Below, one piece after another: positions 1-8,972 of a stretch of 64,000 bases of DNA. Below the pieces are notes generated by a model that saw only the letters and a list, made by a program, of their open reading frames with translations, searched no databases and was not told the DNA's origin. A program made the translations under genes and the position numbers. This stretch comes from Solibacillus merdavium (GTDB lineage Bacteria > Bacillota > Bacilli > Bacillales_A > Planococcaceae). Location: NCBI RefSeq assembly GCF_014836935.1, contig NZ_JACSPW010000001.1:554857-618856 (forward strand), given 5' to 3'. Position 1 is the first letter of the stretch. Each line of letters begins with the position of its first letter.

Positions 1-534
1 AGTACTTCAACATATATGATGCCGCCGATTTTTGGTATGAATGAGTATGTAGAGCTAACAGAGGATCGCATGACTCCATTAGTAGAATTGCCTGCACTGA
101 TTGATGCGCGTAAATTAACAACAGTAGTATGGTCCGTTCTATTTGGTACGGTTATATATATTTTGATCCGCCTCATCTTTAGAAGAAAGGTAGCAACTAT
201 GTTCCAGCCGTTGGTAAAGCGAGTAAACTCTACGTTAATGGATGAAATTGCATACCGTACAGTTTTAATTGCATTCCCAATATTTACGCTCGGAGCACTG
301 ATTTTTGCAATGATTTGGGCGCAAAAAGCATGGGGACGCTTCTGGGGCTGGGATCCAAAAGAAGTTTGGGCACTTGTCACATGGCTATTCTATGCAGCGT
401 TTTTACATTTACGTCTATCAAAAGGCTGGGAAGGTAAAAAAACTGCCTGGTTAACGGTAATAGGATTCCTAATCATTTTATTTAATTTAGTTGTCGTAAA
501 CTTAGTAATTGCTGGGTTACACTCTTACGCATAA
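1..534 (+). CDS. resC: Cytochrome c biogenesis protein ResC/CcsA, C-terminal part
   Basis: The reading frame is open from base 1, so the gene starts upstream of the window and only about 177 C-terminal residues are present. It has four hydrophobic segments and the tryptophan-rich WWD-type motif ([13 protein letters not shown] near base 330), which in the CcsA/ResC family binds and presents haem for attachment to apocytochrome c on the outer face of the membrane. The next genes are resD and resE, exactly as in the Bacillus res operon, which fixes the identity. A terminator-like hairpin follows, so resDE probably also has its own promoter. Confidence 0.93.
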   Translation, partial: STSTYMMPPIFGMNEYVELTEDRMTPLVELPALIDARKLTTVVWSVLFGTVIYILIRLIFRRKVATMFQPLVKRVNSTLMDEIAYRTVLIAFPIFTLGALIFAMIWAQKAWGRFWGWDPKEVWALVTWLFYAAFLHLRLSKGWEGKKTAWLTVIGFLIILFNLVVVNLVIAGLHSYA

Positions 535-559
535 AAATATTAATATGTCAAAAAGTTAT

Positions 560-592
560 AAAAGTTCAATCATTTTGGTTGAGCTTTTCTTT
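560..592 (+). terminator. Terminator after resC
   Basis: Arms 560-569 and 579-588 pair (one G-U pair) and are followed by T-rich sequence. A second inverted repeat, ATTGTAC/GTACAAT at 596-602 and 612-618, lies between this hairpin and resD and could be an operator for the resD promoter (inference). Confidence 0.6.
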
Positions 593-655
593 TCAATTGT
601 ACTTTTAAAAGGTACAATGGAGTAGAGAAATAGAGTTTTGAAAGGGGCAACATCA

Positions 656-1372
656 GTGTCAGAAAATATTTCTGTATTAATTGTAGATGATGAAGACCGC
701 ATTCGACGTTTATTAAAAATGTATTTAGAACGCGAAGGCTACGCAGTAGAAGAAGCAGAAAACGGAGAACAGGCACTTTCAATGGCGCTAGAAAAAGATT
801 ATCATTGTATTTTACTAGATATTATGATGCCTGAAAAAGACGGTTTGGAAGTTTGCGCTGAGCTGCGTGAAAAGAAAACAACACCGATTATTTTGTTGAC
901 AGCAAAAGGAGAAGAAGCAAACCGGGTTCAAGGTTTTGAACTAGGAGCTGATGACTATATTGTTAAACCATTTAGTCCACGTGAAGTTGTGCTGCGTGTA
1001 AAAGCTATTTTACGACGCTCAGCTGTATTTTCACCAGTATCGAATGCATCTTCATCAAAGGATTTAGTTGTATTCCCGCATTTAACAATCGACCACGATG
1101 CACACCGTGTAACGGCGGATGGTACAGAAGTAAATTTAACACCGAAAGAATATGAATTATTATACTTTTTAGCGAAATCTCCTGATAAAGTATTTGACCG
1201 TGAACAACTGTTAAAAGAAGTTTGGCATTACGATTTCTTTGGTGACCTCCGTACAGTAGATACACATGTTAAACGTTTACGAGAAAAGTTGAACCGCGTT
1301 TCTGAAAATGCGGCGAAAATGATTGTAACTGTTTGGGGTGTAGGCTATAAATTCGAGGTTGTAAATGATTAG
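656..1372 (+). CDS. resD: Response regulator ResD (OmpR/PhoB type)
   Basis: Two-component response regulator which in Bacillus activates aerobic and anaerobic respiration genes (ctaA, res operon, fnr, nasDEF). The receiver domain (residues 5-120) has acidic pair D11/D12, phospho-acceptor D55 (LLDIMMP) and K104. The winged-helix DNA-binding domain occupies about 140-235 (VDTHVKRLREKL, VWGVGYKF). An upstream TTG at 638 is in frame, but the ribosome site AAAGGGG (641-647) sits 8 bases before GTG 656 and falls inside the longer version, so 656 is chosen (238 aa, close to the B. subtilis length). The stop overlaps the resE start, indicating translational coupling. Confidence 0.95.
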   Translation: MSENISVLIVDDEDRIRRLLKMYLEREGYAVEEAENGEQALSMALEKDYHCILLDIMMPEKDGLEVCAELREKKTTPIILLTAKGEEANRVQGFELGADDYIVKPFSPREVVLRVKAILRRSAVFSPVSNASSSKDLVVFPHLTIDHDAHRVTADGTEVNLTPKEYELLYFLAKSPDKVFDREQLLKEVWHYDFFGDLRTVDTHVKRLREKLNRVSENAAKMIVTVWGVGYKFEVVND

Positions 1373-3140
1373 AATAGCAACAAGTATTGTCGGGAAGCTA
1401 TGGGTAACCATTTTGCTTCTCGTTTCATTTGTCCTGTTTATTTTCACGGTATTTATGCTGGAGTTTCTAGAAAGCTATCATAATGAACAATCTGAAATGT
1501 CTTTGAGACAAACTGCTGCAGCCATTGCTAGCATTGTTGATGAGGATGAATTGGATGATAAACAATTCGCAATCATTTCGGAGCTGTTAACAGAAACGAC
1601 GAATGTCTTAATTGCGAAAAATCCAAATGAAGTGTTGTATTCAATGCAAGAAGGATTGAATAAAGAGGAAATACAGAAAAATATTATTTCAAACGAAGAA
1701 TTAAGGGAAGTTTATGCAACTAACGAGCCAATTGTCAAAGAGCTCCTTCTGCCTTCGAATATTGATGAAAATAAAAAAATGAAATATATCGTTCTTGGCT
1801 TTCCTTTAAAAAGTGAAGAAGAGTTACACGGGGCGGTATTTATTTATAAAAACCCGGACGCATTAAATCAGACAAGTAATGAAACAACGAAAATTGTTTT
1901 TTTGGCAGCGGCTATTGCATTCATATTAACAACTATTTTTGCGTTTTTCCTTTCCTCCAAAATTACGTTGCCATTACGTAACATGCGTGAGCACGCATTT
2001 GAATTGGCAAAGGGTCGATTTGATTCGAAAATTGAAATAAAGCAGAATGATGAAATTGGTCAGCTAGCAGTAGCCTTTAACCAAATGGGGCGCCAATTAA
2101 AGCACCATTTAGAAGTGATTAATCAAGAAAAAGAGCAATTATCCAGTATATTAACATCGATGACAGATTCTGTAATAACTTTTAATCGTGATAAAACAAT
2201 TTTGGTCAGTAATCCTCCTGCAGAGCGCTTGCTTCAAAAATGGTTTATCGAAAAAGGCTTAAACAGTTCAAAGCCGATTCCTGAAGAGCTTTATCAAATG
2301 CTTGACCATGTCCTAAGTTTTGAAGATCAGCTTGACGAAGAGTTACAGATGGGAAAATCTTATTATAGTATTACTATTAGCCCCCTCTATAGCGGAGATT
2401 CAATTCGTGGTGCAGTCGCTGTTATACGAGATAAAACAGAGGAGACAAAGTTGGAAAAGCTGAAGTCGGACTTCATTGCCAATGTTTCGCATGAGTTGCG
2501 AACACCGATAGCGATGCTACAAGGTTATTCTGAAGCCATTATAGATGGTGTTGTCACAACAGAAGAGGAACGCACTGATATGATTCGCATTATTTATGAT
2601 GAGTCCCAACGGATGAGCCGACTCGTTACGGATTTACTGGATTTGGCACGAATGGAGTCAGGTCATATGAGTCTTTATAAAGATGATGTGCCATTAGTAT
2701 CGGTAATTGAACGTATGACACATAAGTTTGATCAGACGGCAAAAGAAAACCATGTCCATCTTCTTTTTGAAACCGACTTTTCGGAAGATGCACTCATTCC
2801 GATTGATGAAGATCGCATTGAGCAAGTGTTAACGAATTTAATCGATAATGCAATCCGCCATACGCCGGCTGAAGGCTCAGTTACAGTATCGATAACAAAT
2901 GAGCAGAAATTTGCTAAGGTTCAAGTGAAGGACACTGGTCGAGGAATACACCAAGATGACTTACCTTATGTATTTGAACGCTTTTATAAAGCGGATAAAG
3001 CACGGACGCGTTCAAAAGGTGGAACAGGCTTAGGGTTAGCGATTACAAAAAATATAGTAGAAGCGCATAACGGTACGATTTCTGTGGATAGTGTGGAACA
3101 GCAAGGAACAACCTTTACATTTTATTTACCATTAAATTAA
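1365..3140 (+). CDS. resE: Sensor histidine kinase ResE
   Basis: Membrane histidine kinase partner of ResD. Layout: TM helix about 11-33, extracellular loop of about 140 residues, second TM about 176-198, HAMP, PAS-like domain (about 255-350), then dimerisation/phospho-acceptor region with VSHELRTPI and an ATPase domain with N-box (LTNLIDNAIRHTP), DTGRGI and GTGLGLAI boxes. All catalytic boxes are intact. The start ATG overlaps the end of resD by 8 bases. In Bacillus, ResE responds to oxygen limitation and nitric oxide through its cytoplasmic PAS region. Confidence 0.95.
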   Translation: MIRIATSIVGKLWVTILLLVSFVLFIFTVFMLEFLESYHNEQSEMSLRQTAAAIASIVDEDELDDKQFAIISELLTETTNVLIAKNPNEVLYSMQEGLNKEEIQKNIISNEELREVYATNEPIVKELLLPSNIDENKKMKYIVLGFPLKSEEELHGAVFIYKNPDALNQTSNETTKIVFLAAAIAFILTTIFAFFLSSKITLPLRNMREHAFELAKGRFDSKIEIKQNDEIGQLAVAFNQMGRQLKHHLEVINQEKEQLSSILTSMTDSVITFNRDKTILVSNPPAERLLQKWFIEKGLNSSKPIPEELYQMLDHVLSFEDQLDEELQMGKSYYSITISPLYSGDSIRGAVAVIRDKTEETKLEKLKSDFIANVSHELRTPIAMLQGYSEAIIDGVVTTEEERTDMIRIIYDESQRMSRLVTDLLDLARMESGHMSLYKDDVPLVSVIERMTHKFDQTAKENHVHLLFETDFSEDALIPIDEDRIEQVLTNLIDNAIRHTPAEGSVTVSITNEQKFAKVQVKDTGRGIHQDDLPYVFERFYKADKARTRSKGGTGLGLAITKNIVEAHNGTISVDSVEQQGTTFTFYLPLN

Positions 3141-3155
3141 CAAAATCGTAGTAGG

Positions 3156-3199
3156 AAAAGTTTATCATTTTGTTCTCAAAGTGGTAAACTTTTATTTTT
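3156..3199 (+). terminator. Terminator after resE
   Basis: Arms 3156-3164 and 3185-3193 are perfectly complementary (AAAAGTTTA/TAAACTTTT) and run into a T-rich tract. Confidence 0.75.
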
Positions 3200-3232
3200 A
3201 ACAAGTTAATTCATAATTATATTCCATGGTAT

Positions 3233-3258
3233 TGTAACTTTTACTGTTTGAAAACGAC
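3233..3258 (+). promoter_or_regulatory. ECF sigma (SigX-type) autoregulatory promoter
   Basis: TGTAAC at 3233-3238 and CGAC at 3255-3258 are separated by 16 bases, matching the -35 TGTAAC / -10 CGAC pattern of B. subtilis SigX and SigW promoters. It lies directly upstream of sigX, as expected for autoregulation. Visible sequence match; activity is inferred. Confidence 0.75.
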
Positions 3259-3284
3259 AAATAATTAGAACGGAGGTGGGATGG

Positions 3285-3818
3285 GTGCAACAGTCCATTT
3301 TCCATCGATTATACGATATGTATCATCAGGATGTTTTTAATTTTCTTTTTTATTTAGTGAAAAACCGGACAGCGGCGGAGGATCTTTCTCATGAAGTGTA
3401 CGTACGTGTACTGAAATCGTATGAACGTTTTGAAGGGAAAAGCTCTGAAAAAACGTGGCTTTTCTCAATTGCGAAAAATGTGGCAATTGATTATTTCAGA
3501 AAAAAACAGGTTCGGGATAAGCATGCATTTACCGCATTTGATTGGGAAACGGAGCAGCTTGTAAGCCCCGTACCTTCACCAGAACAGTCTATGGAATTAA
3601 ACGATGAACTAAGTCGATTACTGCTTGCATTGGAACGATGCTCGGGGGATCAGAAAATGGTGATTATTATGCGCTATCTTCAGGAACTTACGATACAGGA
3701 AACGGCTGATATATTAGGATGGACCACAGGTAAGGTTAAAACGACACAGCACCGGGCATTAAAAAATTTAAGACAGCTATTGGAAGCACAAGATGGAAAG
3801 GAGGCGAATTCATTATGA
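3285..3818 (+). CDS. sigX: ECF RNA polymerase sigma factor SigX
   Basis: Sigma-70 family ECF factor of 177 aa. Region 2 (DLSHEVYVRVLKSYERFEG, TWLFSIAKNVAIDYFR) binds polymerase and the -10 element. Region 4 (MRYLQELTIQETADILGWTTGKVKTTQHRALKNL) is the -35-binding helix-turn-helix. In Bacillus, SigX controls cell-surface modification genes such as dlt and pssA. An in-frame GTG at 3276 overlaps the ribosome site GGAGGTGGG (3272-3280), so GTG 3285 is taken as the start. The stop overlaps the anti-sigma gene start (ATGA), a typical sigma/anti-sigma pair, and the gene is preceded by a SigX-type promoter. Confidence 0.9.
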   Translation: MQQSIFHRLYDMYHQDVFNFLFYLVKNRTAAEDLSHEVYVRVLKSYERFEGKSSEKTWLFSIAKNVAIDYFRKKQVRDKHAFTAFDWETEQLVSPVPSPEQSMELNDELSRLLLALERCSGDQKMVIIMRYLQELTIQETADILGWTTGKVKTTQHRALKNLRQLLEAQDGKEANSL

Positions 3819-5026
3819 AAAAGGAGCGTTGGGATGAGGAAAACCTGGAACAACTCCTAAAACAGGCCCCGAAAGTAACCGATCATCGAACAAAGGATGA
3901 AATATTCAATCGTTTAAAGGATGATGGAGCATTTAATGAACAGCCGCCTCAAATACAACAGCCTAATCAAAAAGGGATTCGCTGGGCACCGCTTCTAGTA
4001 TCGATCGCATCCTTATTTATTATAGTTTTGATTGGTGCACAGTTTTTAGGGAATGATCAGTCCATCTCGATGGAACAGAATACATTTGATATGGCAACTA
4101 CAGAATCGGAAGAAAGCGCCAAAATGAGTAGGACCGAGGATGTAAGTGACCCCTCGACAATTTCTAATTTTTCATTGGATGCACAAGCTGAACAGACATT
4201 AATTTATGAAAGCCAGCTTGAAGGAGTAACATTATTTAAAATTGGTCTTGCTGGTGATGATGCAGAAAGCGTTCCTGTCAGTATATTAATACCTAATGAA
4301 GTTGTGGTAGATAAGCTTGGGACCGATAACCCGACAACATTGGAGCTTTATAAAACTTTTAGTCCATTACTCGATGAACAAATGATGGGGTTTAATGAGT
4401 ATCACCCGTTAAAAGGCGAATTGCGTGAAGAGGGAGATAGGCTTATTCACACATTACCTGATGACCACGGATATGATACAAGTTCTGCTACACTATCTAA
4501 TTATTTCGGCTCCCTTGTGGATACATTCGGAAATTCGTACGAAGAGGTACAAATTGAAGATGCAAAAGGGGAAGTCGTCTATTTTGATTATGTTGGCGAA
4601 ACGGCACAGTCTTTTCAATTGAAAGGGGAGCAGACACAATACAATTATTTTATGTATCAAATGAGGGATGGGGCAGTTTATTCAAGTCCTAATTTTCGTA
4701 TGACCTTTCCTAACGTGACTGAGGCGATCGATAATATGACAACGGAAGCAAACGATATATATCGTACTGTCATTTTACCTGGAATTTCATTAAAAGTAGA
4801 GGATGAAGGGGATATCGTTACTGTAACATTCGAACAAGCACTTGATTTGGAACAATATGATGCTGCCCAAGCAATGCGTATGATAGAAGGATTAATTTTA
4901 ACGGCAGCAAGTTTTGATAAACAAATTAAATTTGAAAAAATTGTGCAAGAAAATTGGAGTGGTTTTGACTTCACGAAGCCTTTAGAGAAGCCAATCGCGG
5001 GGAACCTACTGTTCTATAACTTTTAA
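3815..5026 (+). CDS. rsiX: Anti-sigma factor RsiX
   Basis: Single-pass membrane protein of 403 aa. A cytoplasmic N-terminus of about 50 residues should bind SigX. A TM helix lies near residues 52-74 (WAPLLVSIASLFIIVLIGAQF), and a long extracellular domain follows. Identity rests on position, the 4-base ATGA overlap with sigX, the topology and the similar length of B. subtilis RsiX. The extracellular domain has no motif that I recognise. It is co-transcribed with sigX and ends at a strong terminator. Confidence 0.85.
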   Translation: MKKERWDEENLEQLLKQAPKVTDHRTKDEIFNRLKDDGAFNEQPPQIQQPNQKGIRWAPLLVSIASLFIIVLIGAQFLGNDQSISMEQNTFDMATTESEESAKMSRTEDVSDPSTISNFSLDAQAEQTLIYESQLEGVTLFKIGLAGDDAESVPVSILIPNEVVVDKLGTDNPTTLELYKTFSPLLDEQMMGFNEYHPLKGELREEGDRLIHTLPDDHGYDTSSATLSNYFGSLVDTFGNSYEEVQIEDAKGEVVYFDYVGETAQSFQLKGEQTQYNYFMYQMRDGAVYSSPNFRMTFPNVTEAIDNMTTEANDIYRTVILPGISLKVEDEGDIVTVTFEQALDLEQYDAAQAMRMIEGLILTAASFDKQIKFEKIVQENWSGFDFTKPLEKPIAGNLLFYNF

Positions 5027-5046
5027 ATAAAACAAATGAATTTACT

Positions 5047-5083
5047 CGGAATTGTAAGCAATGGTCTTTACAATTCCGTTTTT
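5047..5083 (+). terminator. Terminator after rsiX
   Basis: Perfect 11-bp stem (5047-5057 with 5068-5078), followed by GTTTTTAT. Confidence 0.85.
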
Positions 5084-5138
5084 ATATATATAATAGAAAT
5101 TGTAACAAGAATTTTGTTGCACAATTTCATATTGATTC

Positions 5139-5303
5139 ATCTTCGGGGCAGGGTGTAATTCCCGACCGGCGGTAATTAAAGTTGTAGCCTCTGACCATTT
5201 ACTTGGAGGACGTTACAGTAAACTTTTCGAGCCCGCGAGCCACTTTTTGTGTGCAGGATTTGGTGCGATTCCAAAGCCGACAGTATAGTCTGGATGGGAG
5301 AAG
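5139..5303 (+). promoter_or_regulatory. FMN riboswitch (RFN element)
   Basis: All conserved blocks of the RFN aptamer are present in order: GGGGCAGGGTG (5145-5155), CCCGACCGGCGGTA (5161-5174), AGCCCGCGAGC (5230-5240), GATTTGGTGCGATTCC, GCCGACAGTATAGTC and GGATGGGAGAAG. It binds flavin mononucleotide and represses the downstream riboflavin transporter. The aptamer lies about 250 bases before ribU. Confidence 0.97.
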
Positions 5304-5423
5304 GTGAAGGTACGGTCGTCATTTTATGAAAATGTCGTGCTTTTGTAGTACCGTTAATAATTTCCTTAACTATGAGCGGAATGTCTTTCGTATACATATT
5401 TTTAAGGGGATTTACTACAAAAT

Positions 5424-5491
5424 GCATAAGTAGACTTTTATTTAAGTGTGCCTATTTCTCCCTTATGCTCTTTTTTGCATAAGGGTTTTTT
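5424..5491 (+). terminator. FMN riboswitch expression platform
   Basis: A perfect 9-bp stem CCCTTATGC/GCATAAGGG (5460-5468, 5477-5485) plus six T residues forms an intrinsic terminator before ribU. GCATAAG at 5424-5430 is complementary to the left arm and could form the competing antiterminator in the ligand-free state. The terminator is plainly visible; the switching partner is inferred. Confidence 0.8.
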
Positions 5492-5554
5492 CATGAATGA
5501 TTTGATACGTCCTTTCTTCTTGCGAGATGGAATCAGCAAAGAGGAGAGATTTCT

Positions 5555-6130
5555 ATGCAAAAGAGAAGTTTGAAGTTACGGTCATTCGTAACAATCGCTA
5601 TGCTAAGTGGGATTTCATTCATATTAATGCTACTGAATTTCCCATTACCTTGGTTTCCTGTATTTTTGCAGATTGATTTTAGTGATGTACCTGCATTAAT
5701 AGCGGCGATTACGATGGGACCTGTCGCAGGTATTCTTGTTGAACTGGTTAAGAATGTACTTGATTGGATTTATACGGGAGCTCCAGAAGGAATTCCGGTA
5801 GGTCACATGGCAAACTTTGCAACAGGCGTATTATTCATTTTACCAGCTTACTATATTTACAAAAAGTTCCCTTCTGCAAAAGGGTTAATTTCTGGCTTAG
5901 TCGTTTCGACGGTTGTAATGTCGTTGGGAATGGCTGTATTAAATTACGTAGCGTTCCTACCACTATATACGTATTTACTGGGCTTTGAATATGATATGTA
6001 CGAAACGATAGTATTGGGTATTTTACCGTTTAATATAGTTAAAGGAATTATGATGCTAGTTGTCGTGACGATGATTTACCGTTCGATGCGTGTATGGATT
6101 GAACAACAGCGCCGACAATATTTAGCTTAA
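5555..6130 (+). CDS. ribU: Riboflavin ECF transporter S component RibU (FmnP)
   Basis: Substrate-binding membrane subunit of the energy-coupling-factor riboflavin importer, 191 aa with about six TM helices, the usual size. The N-terminal ISFILMLLNFPLPWFPVFLQIDFSDVPALIA region is typical of the RibU family, where it forms part of the flavin pocket. It works with shared EcfA/A'/T subunits encoded elsewhere. It is preceded by the FMN riboswitch, giving feedback by FMN, and followed by a strong terminator, so it is a single-gene unit. Confidence 0.95.
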   Translation: MQKRSLKLRSFVTIAMLSGISFILMLLNFPLPWFPVFLQIDFSDVPALIAAITMGPVAGILVELVKNVLDWIYTGAPEGIPVGHMANFATGVLFILPAYYIYKKFPSAKGLISGLVVSTVVMSLGMAVLNYVAFLPLYTYLLGFEYDMYETIVLGILPFNIVKGIMMLVVVTMIYRSMRVWIEQQRRQYLA

Positions 6131-6144
6131 CTAAATAAAAGCAC

Positions 6145-6193
6145 AAGGAGTTATGTCATAAAGGATTGTTTTTATGACATAACTCCTTTTTAT
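6145..6193 (+). terminator. Terminator after ribU
   Basis: Perfect 18-bp inverted repeat (6145-6162 with 6171-6188) followed by TTTATTT. Confidence 0.9.
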
Positions 6194-6354
6194 TTGCTGG
6201 AAGATTGTTAGTTTATGTGTCTTAAGTTATATGGAAATAATTATTACTATTGTAATCATAGTAATTCACTGTTATCATAATGTACATTGTTGTGAAAAAT
6301 CTGGCTATTTCGTCAAAAGACCAACATTATATTACTTCTTTAGGAGAGATGACG

Positions 6355-7704
6355 ATGGAGAAAAAAATACCATTTTCAACATACGCAGTAATTGGGACGA
6401 TGCTGTTCGGTATGTTTTTTGGTGCGGGTAATTTAATTTTCCCGATACAAATGGGCCAGTTAGCAGGTACGAATTATTGGCTGGCGTTAATTGGTTTTTT
6501 AATAACGGCAATAGGGCTGCCGTTTTTAGGTATTCTTGCAATTGGCCTTTCTGGAAGTAATGGATTGCGTGATTTAGCGAGTAAAGTACACCCGGTATTT
6601 GGTTTATTATTTGCATTGGCATTATATTTAACTATTGGACCATTTTTTGCTATTCCACGTACTGCAACGGTACCTTTTGTAGTTGGATTTGAACCTTTTA
6701 TCGATCCGTCTCAAATAACATTATGGCTAGCGGTATTTAGCTTTGTATTTTTTGCTATCGTATTTTATTTTTCGTTAAATCCAGCGAAAATTATGGATAT
6801 TATCGGGAAATACTTAACACCGGCATTCTTGATTTTTCTGTTTGTTTTAATCGGGATCAGTTTATTTTCGCCAATGGGTGATTTTGTAGAGCCTGTTGGG
6901 GCATATATAAATGATGCGTTTATGACAGGGTTTAAAGAAGGTTACAATACGATGGACGCGCTTGCTTCACTTGCATTCGGTATTGTAGTTATTCATGCGA
7001 TTAAGCGAACGGGTATTACCGATAAAAAAGAAATTGCAAAAGCGACTTGGAAATCGGGTATTTTTGCGATGGCTTTAATGATGCTTATATATGGTCTCAT
7101 TACTTATATGGGTTCATCAAGTGTAACGGCGATTGGAACTTATGAGAATGGTGGTCAAATTTTCGCGGCTGTAGCGGATTATTACTTTGGTTCGTACGGG
7201 GCAATTTTACTAGCTATTATTATTGTGTTGGCATGCTTGAAAACAAGTATTGGGTTAATTACATCGTGTAGTGAATTCTTCCATGAAGTATTTCCGAAAG
7301 TGAGCTATAAAGCATTTGTTGTACTGCTGTGTCTTGTATCGTTCGTTATTGCGAATGTCGGATTAACAAATATTATTACATATGCAGTACCGGTGTTAAT
7401 GTTCTTATATCCTTTGGCAATTGTCTTAATTATTTTAGCGCTTTTCGGACCGTTGTTTGGTTATAAACAATCAGTTTTTGCGACAGCTATTTTATTTACA
7501 TTCTTTATTAGTGTTATCGATGGCTACAATGCATTAATCGAAAGTGTCCCAGCGTTTAAAGGAAACTTATTATCATCAATTTCAGCTGTATATATGGATT
7601 ATTTACCTCTTTATACAATCGGTTTAGGTTGGATTGTTCCAGCGTTAATTGGGGCAGTTATCGGATTGTGTATTCCGAATAGTATTAACAAAAAAGTTGA
7701 ATAG
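6355..7704 (+). CDS. brnQ: Branched-chain amino acid:cation symporter BrnQ
   Basis: LIVCS-family transporter with about 12 TM helices, importing leucine, isoleucine and valine with Na+ or H+. The N-terminal FGAGNLIFPIQMGQLAG motif is diagnostic of BrnQ. The frame is open further upstream (ATG 6280), but the ribosome site TAGGAGAG at 6341-6348 places the start at ATG 6355 (449 aa; ATG 6349 is a close alternative). It stands alone between two terminators. I saw no clear CodY or T-box element in the 150 bases upstream. Confidence 0.93.
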   Translation: MEKKIPFSTYAVIGTMLFGMFFGAGNLIFPIQMGQLAGTNYWLALIGFLITAIGLPFLGILAIGLSGSNGLRDLASKVHPVFGLLFALALYLTIGPFFAIPRTATVPFVVGFEPFIDPSQITLWLAVFSFVFFAIVFYFSLNPAKIMDIIGKYLTPAFLIFLFVLIGISLFSPMGDFVEPVGAYINDAFMTGFKEGYNTMDALASLAFGIVVIHAIKRTGITDKKEIAKATWKSGIFAMALMMLIYGLITYMGSSSVTAIGTYENGGQIFAAVADYYFGSYGAILLAIIIVLACLKTSIGLITSCSEFFHEVFPKVSYKAFVVLLCLVSFVIANVGLTNIITYAVPVLMFLYPLAIVLIILALFGPLFGYKQSVFATAILFTFFISVIDGYNALIESVPAFKGNLLSSISAVYMDYLPLYTIGLGWIVPALIGAVIGLCIPNSINKKVE

Positions 7705-7748
7705 AAATGGGTGTGTAAAAGTTGAAAATCTTTTACACACCCATTTTT
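7705..7748. terminator. Bidirectional terminator
   Basis: A perfect 17-bp stem (7705-7721 with 7730-7746) is flanked by T tracts on both strands. It serves convergent brnQ (+) and the YitT-family gene (-). Confidence 0.9.
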
Positions 7749-7753
7749 CGTTT

Positions 7754-8614
7754 CTAATGTACATTTTGTTTTTTGAAGCTGCCACCTTTTACTTCTACAA
7801 CTTCATAAACAGTGACAAAAGCATTAGGGTCAATTTCACGAATGATAATTTTCATTTTACTTTCTTCCATTCGGTTAATTACACATGTAATTTCTTTAAA
7901 CTCCTGGTTGGAATAAGCGCCGTAAACGGTATTAAAAGTAGCGCTACGTCCTAAACGATCTCGGATTGTCTCCACCATATTTACAGGTTCGCTTGTAATA
8001 ATTTTATACGTTTTAGAACCGCTTAACCCTTCCTCAACAACGATAATAACCTTCGACGCGATATAGTAGGCAATTGCTGATAATAAAGCACCCTTAAAGC
8101 CGAACACAAACGAAACAATAATGAAGACGAAAAAGTTTAAAAATAAAATTAAATCACTCGTACTAAACGGGAGCTTTCTAGAAAGCAATACTGCAAGCAT
8201 ATCAATACCATCCAATGCACCACCATTACGTAGTGCCAGCCCCATACCGATACCTAAAATAATCCCCCCAACAACGGTAATCAATAACGCGTCCCCGGTC
8301 ACGATTGTCGGGACATGGTGCATAAGGGATGTACCAATTGCTAAAGAAGCAATTCCGAGAATAGAATTGATTGCAAAGGTTTTACCGATTTGTTTATAAC
8401 CTAAGTAAACGAATGGAATATTAAGTAAAGCAATTAACATACCTAAAGGTAATGGTGTTAATTGTGAAATTACGATACTAATCCCTGTAATTCCTCCATC
8501 GGAAACGTTATTTGGAATTAATACGGATTCTAAACCGTAAGCGGCGATAAAACCTCCGATAATAACAATGATTTTTTGTCCGATAGACTTTGCGATGTTT
8601 TTTTGCTTTGACAT
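7754..8614 (-). CDS. YitT family membrane protein (DUF161/DUF2179)
   Basis: 286-aa protein with five to six TM helices (about residues 10-190) including the family motif NVSDGGITGIS, then a cytoplasmic DUF2179 domain (about 200-275: KTYKIITSEPVNMVETIRDRLGRSATF). The fold is widespread in Bacillales; the function is unproven, with proposed roles in transport. A TTG start 15 bases upstream lies in the ribosome site AGGAGGAG, so ATG 8614 is preferred. It is monocistronic and convergent with brnQ. Confidence 0.85.
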   Translation of the reverse strand: MSKQKNIAKSIGQKIIVIIGGFIAAYGLESVLIPNNVSDGGITGISIVISQLTPLPLGMLIALLNIPFVYLGYKQIGKTFAINSILGIASLAIGTSLMHHVPTIVTGDALLITVVGGIILGIGMGLALRNGGALDGIDMLAVLLSRKLPFSTSDLILFLNFFVFIIVSFVFGFKGALLSAIAYYIASKVIIVVEEGLSGSKTYKIITSEPVNMVETIRDRLGRSATFNTVYGAYSNQEFKEITCVINRMEESKMKIIIREIDPNAFVTVYEVVEVKGGSFKKQNVH

Positions 8615-8639
8615 AAATCTCCTCCTCAAATATATCGTA

Positions 8640-8916
8640 ATAATTATACATGAATAATACTATGATTTCTTTTCAACACTATAATAATTTGAAATTTTGT
8701 GATTAAACCAGATAATTTCTCGATTTTATATCTCAAGGATCCTTGAATTTCATATTTCCATTTTCATGAAATTTAAAAGGAAATCAGCAGTGGGGTTTTA
8801 TATAAAAGTATTTTAACCTTTAATTTGGATAATTTACCGAAGTCATAGAATTTTTATGTCTGAATTCGTTGGTTGTATTATATTATTTATCTGAACGAGC
8901 TGGATTTAGTGAATAA
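8640..8916. other. AT-rich intergenic stretch
   Basis: Between the divergent start of the YitT gene and the terminator of the SLH gene. I see no reading frame, RNA motif or convincing operator here. Confidence 0.5.
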
Positions 8917-8956
8917 AAAAGCTATCTGGAAAAAATGCTTTTTCCAGATAGCTTTT
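8917..8956 (-). terminator. Terminator of the SLH-domain gene
   Basis: Perfect 18-bp stem (8917-8934 with 8939-8956), T-rich on the minus strand, 17 bases past the SLH gene stop. Confidence 0.88.
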
Positions 8957-8972
8957 ATTAAAGAATTGGAGT

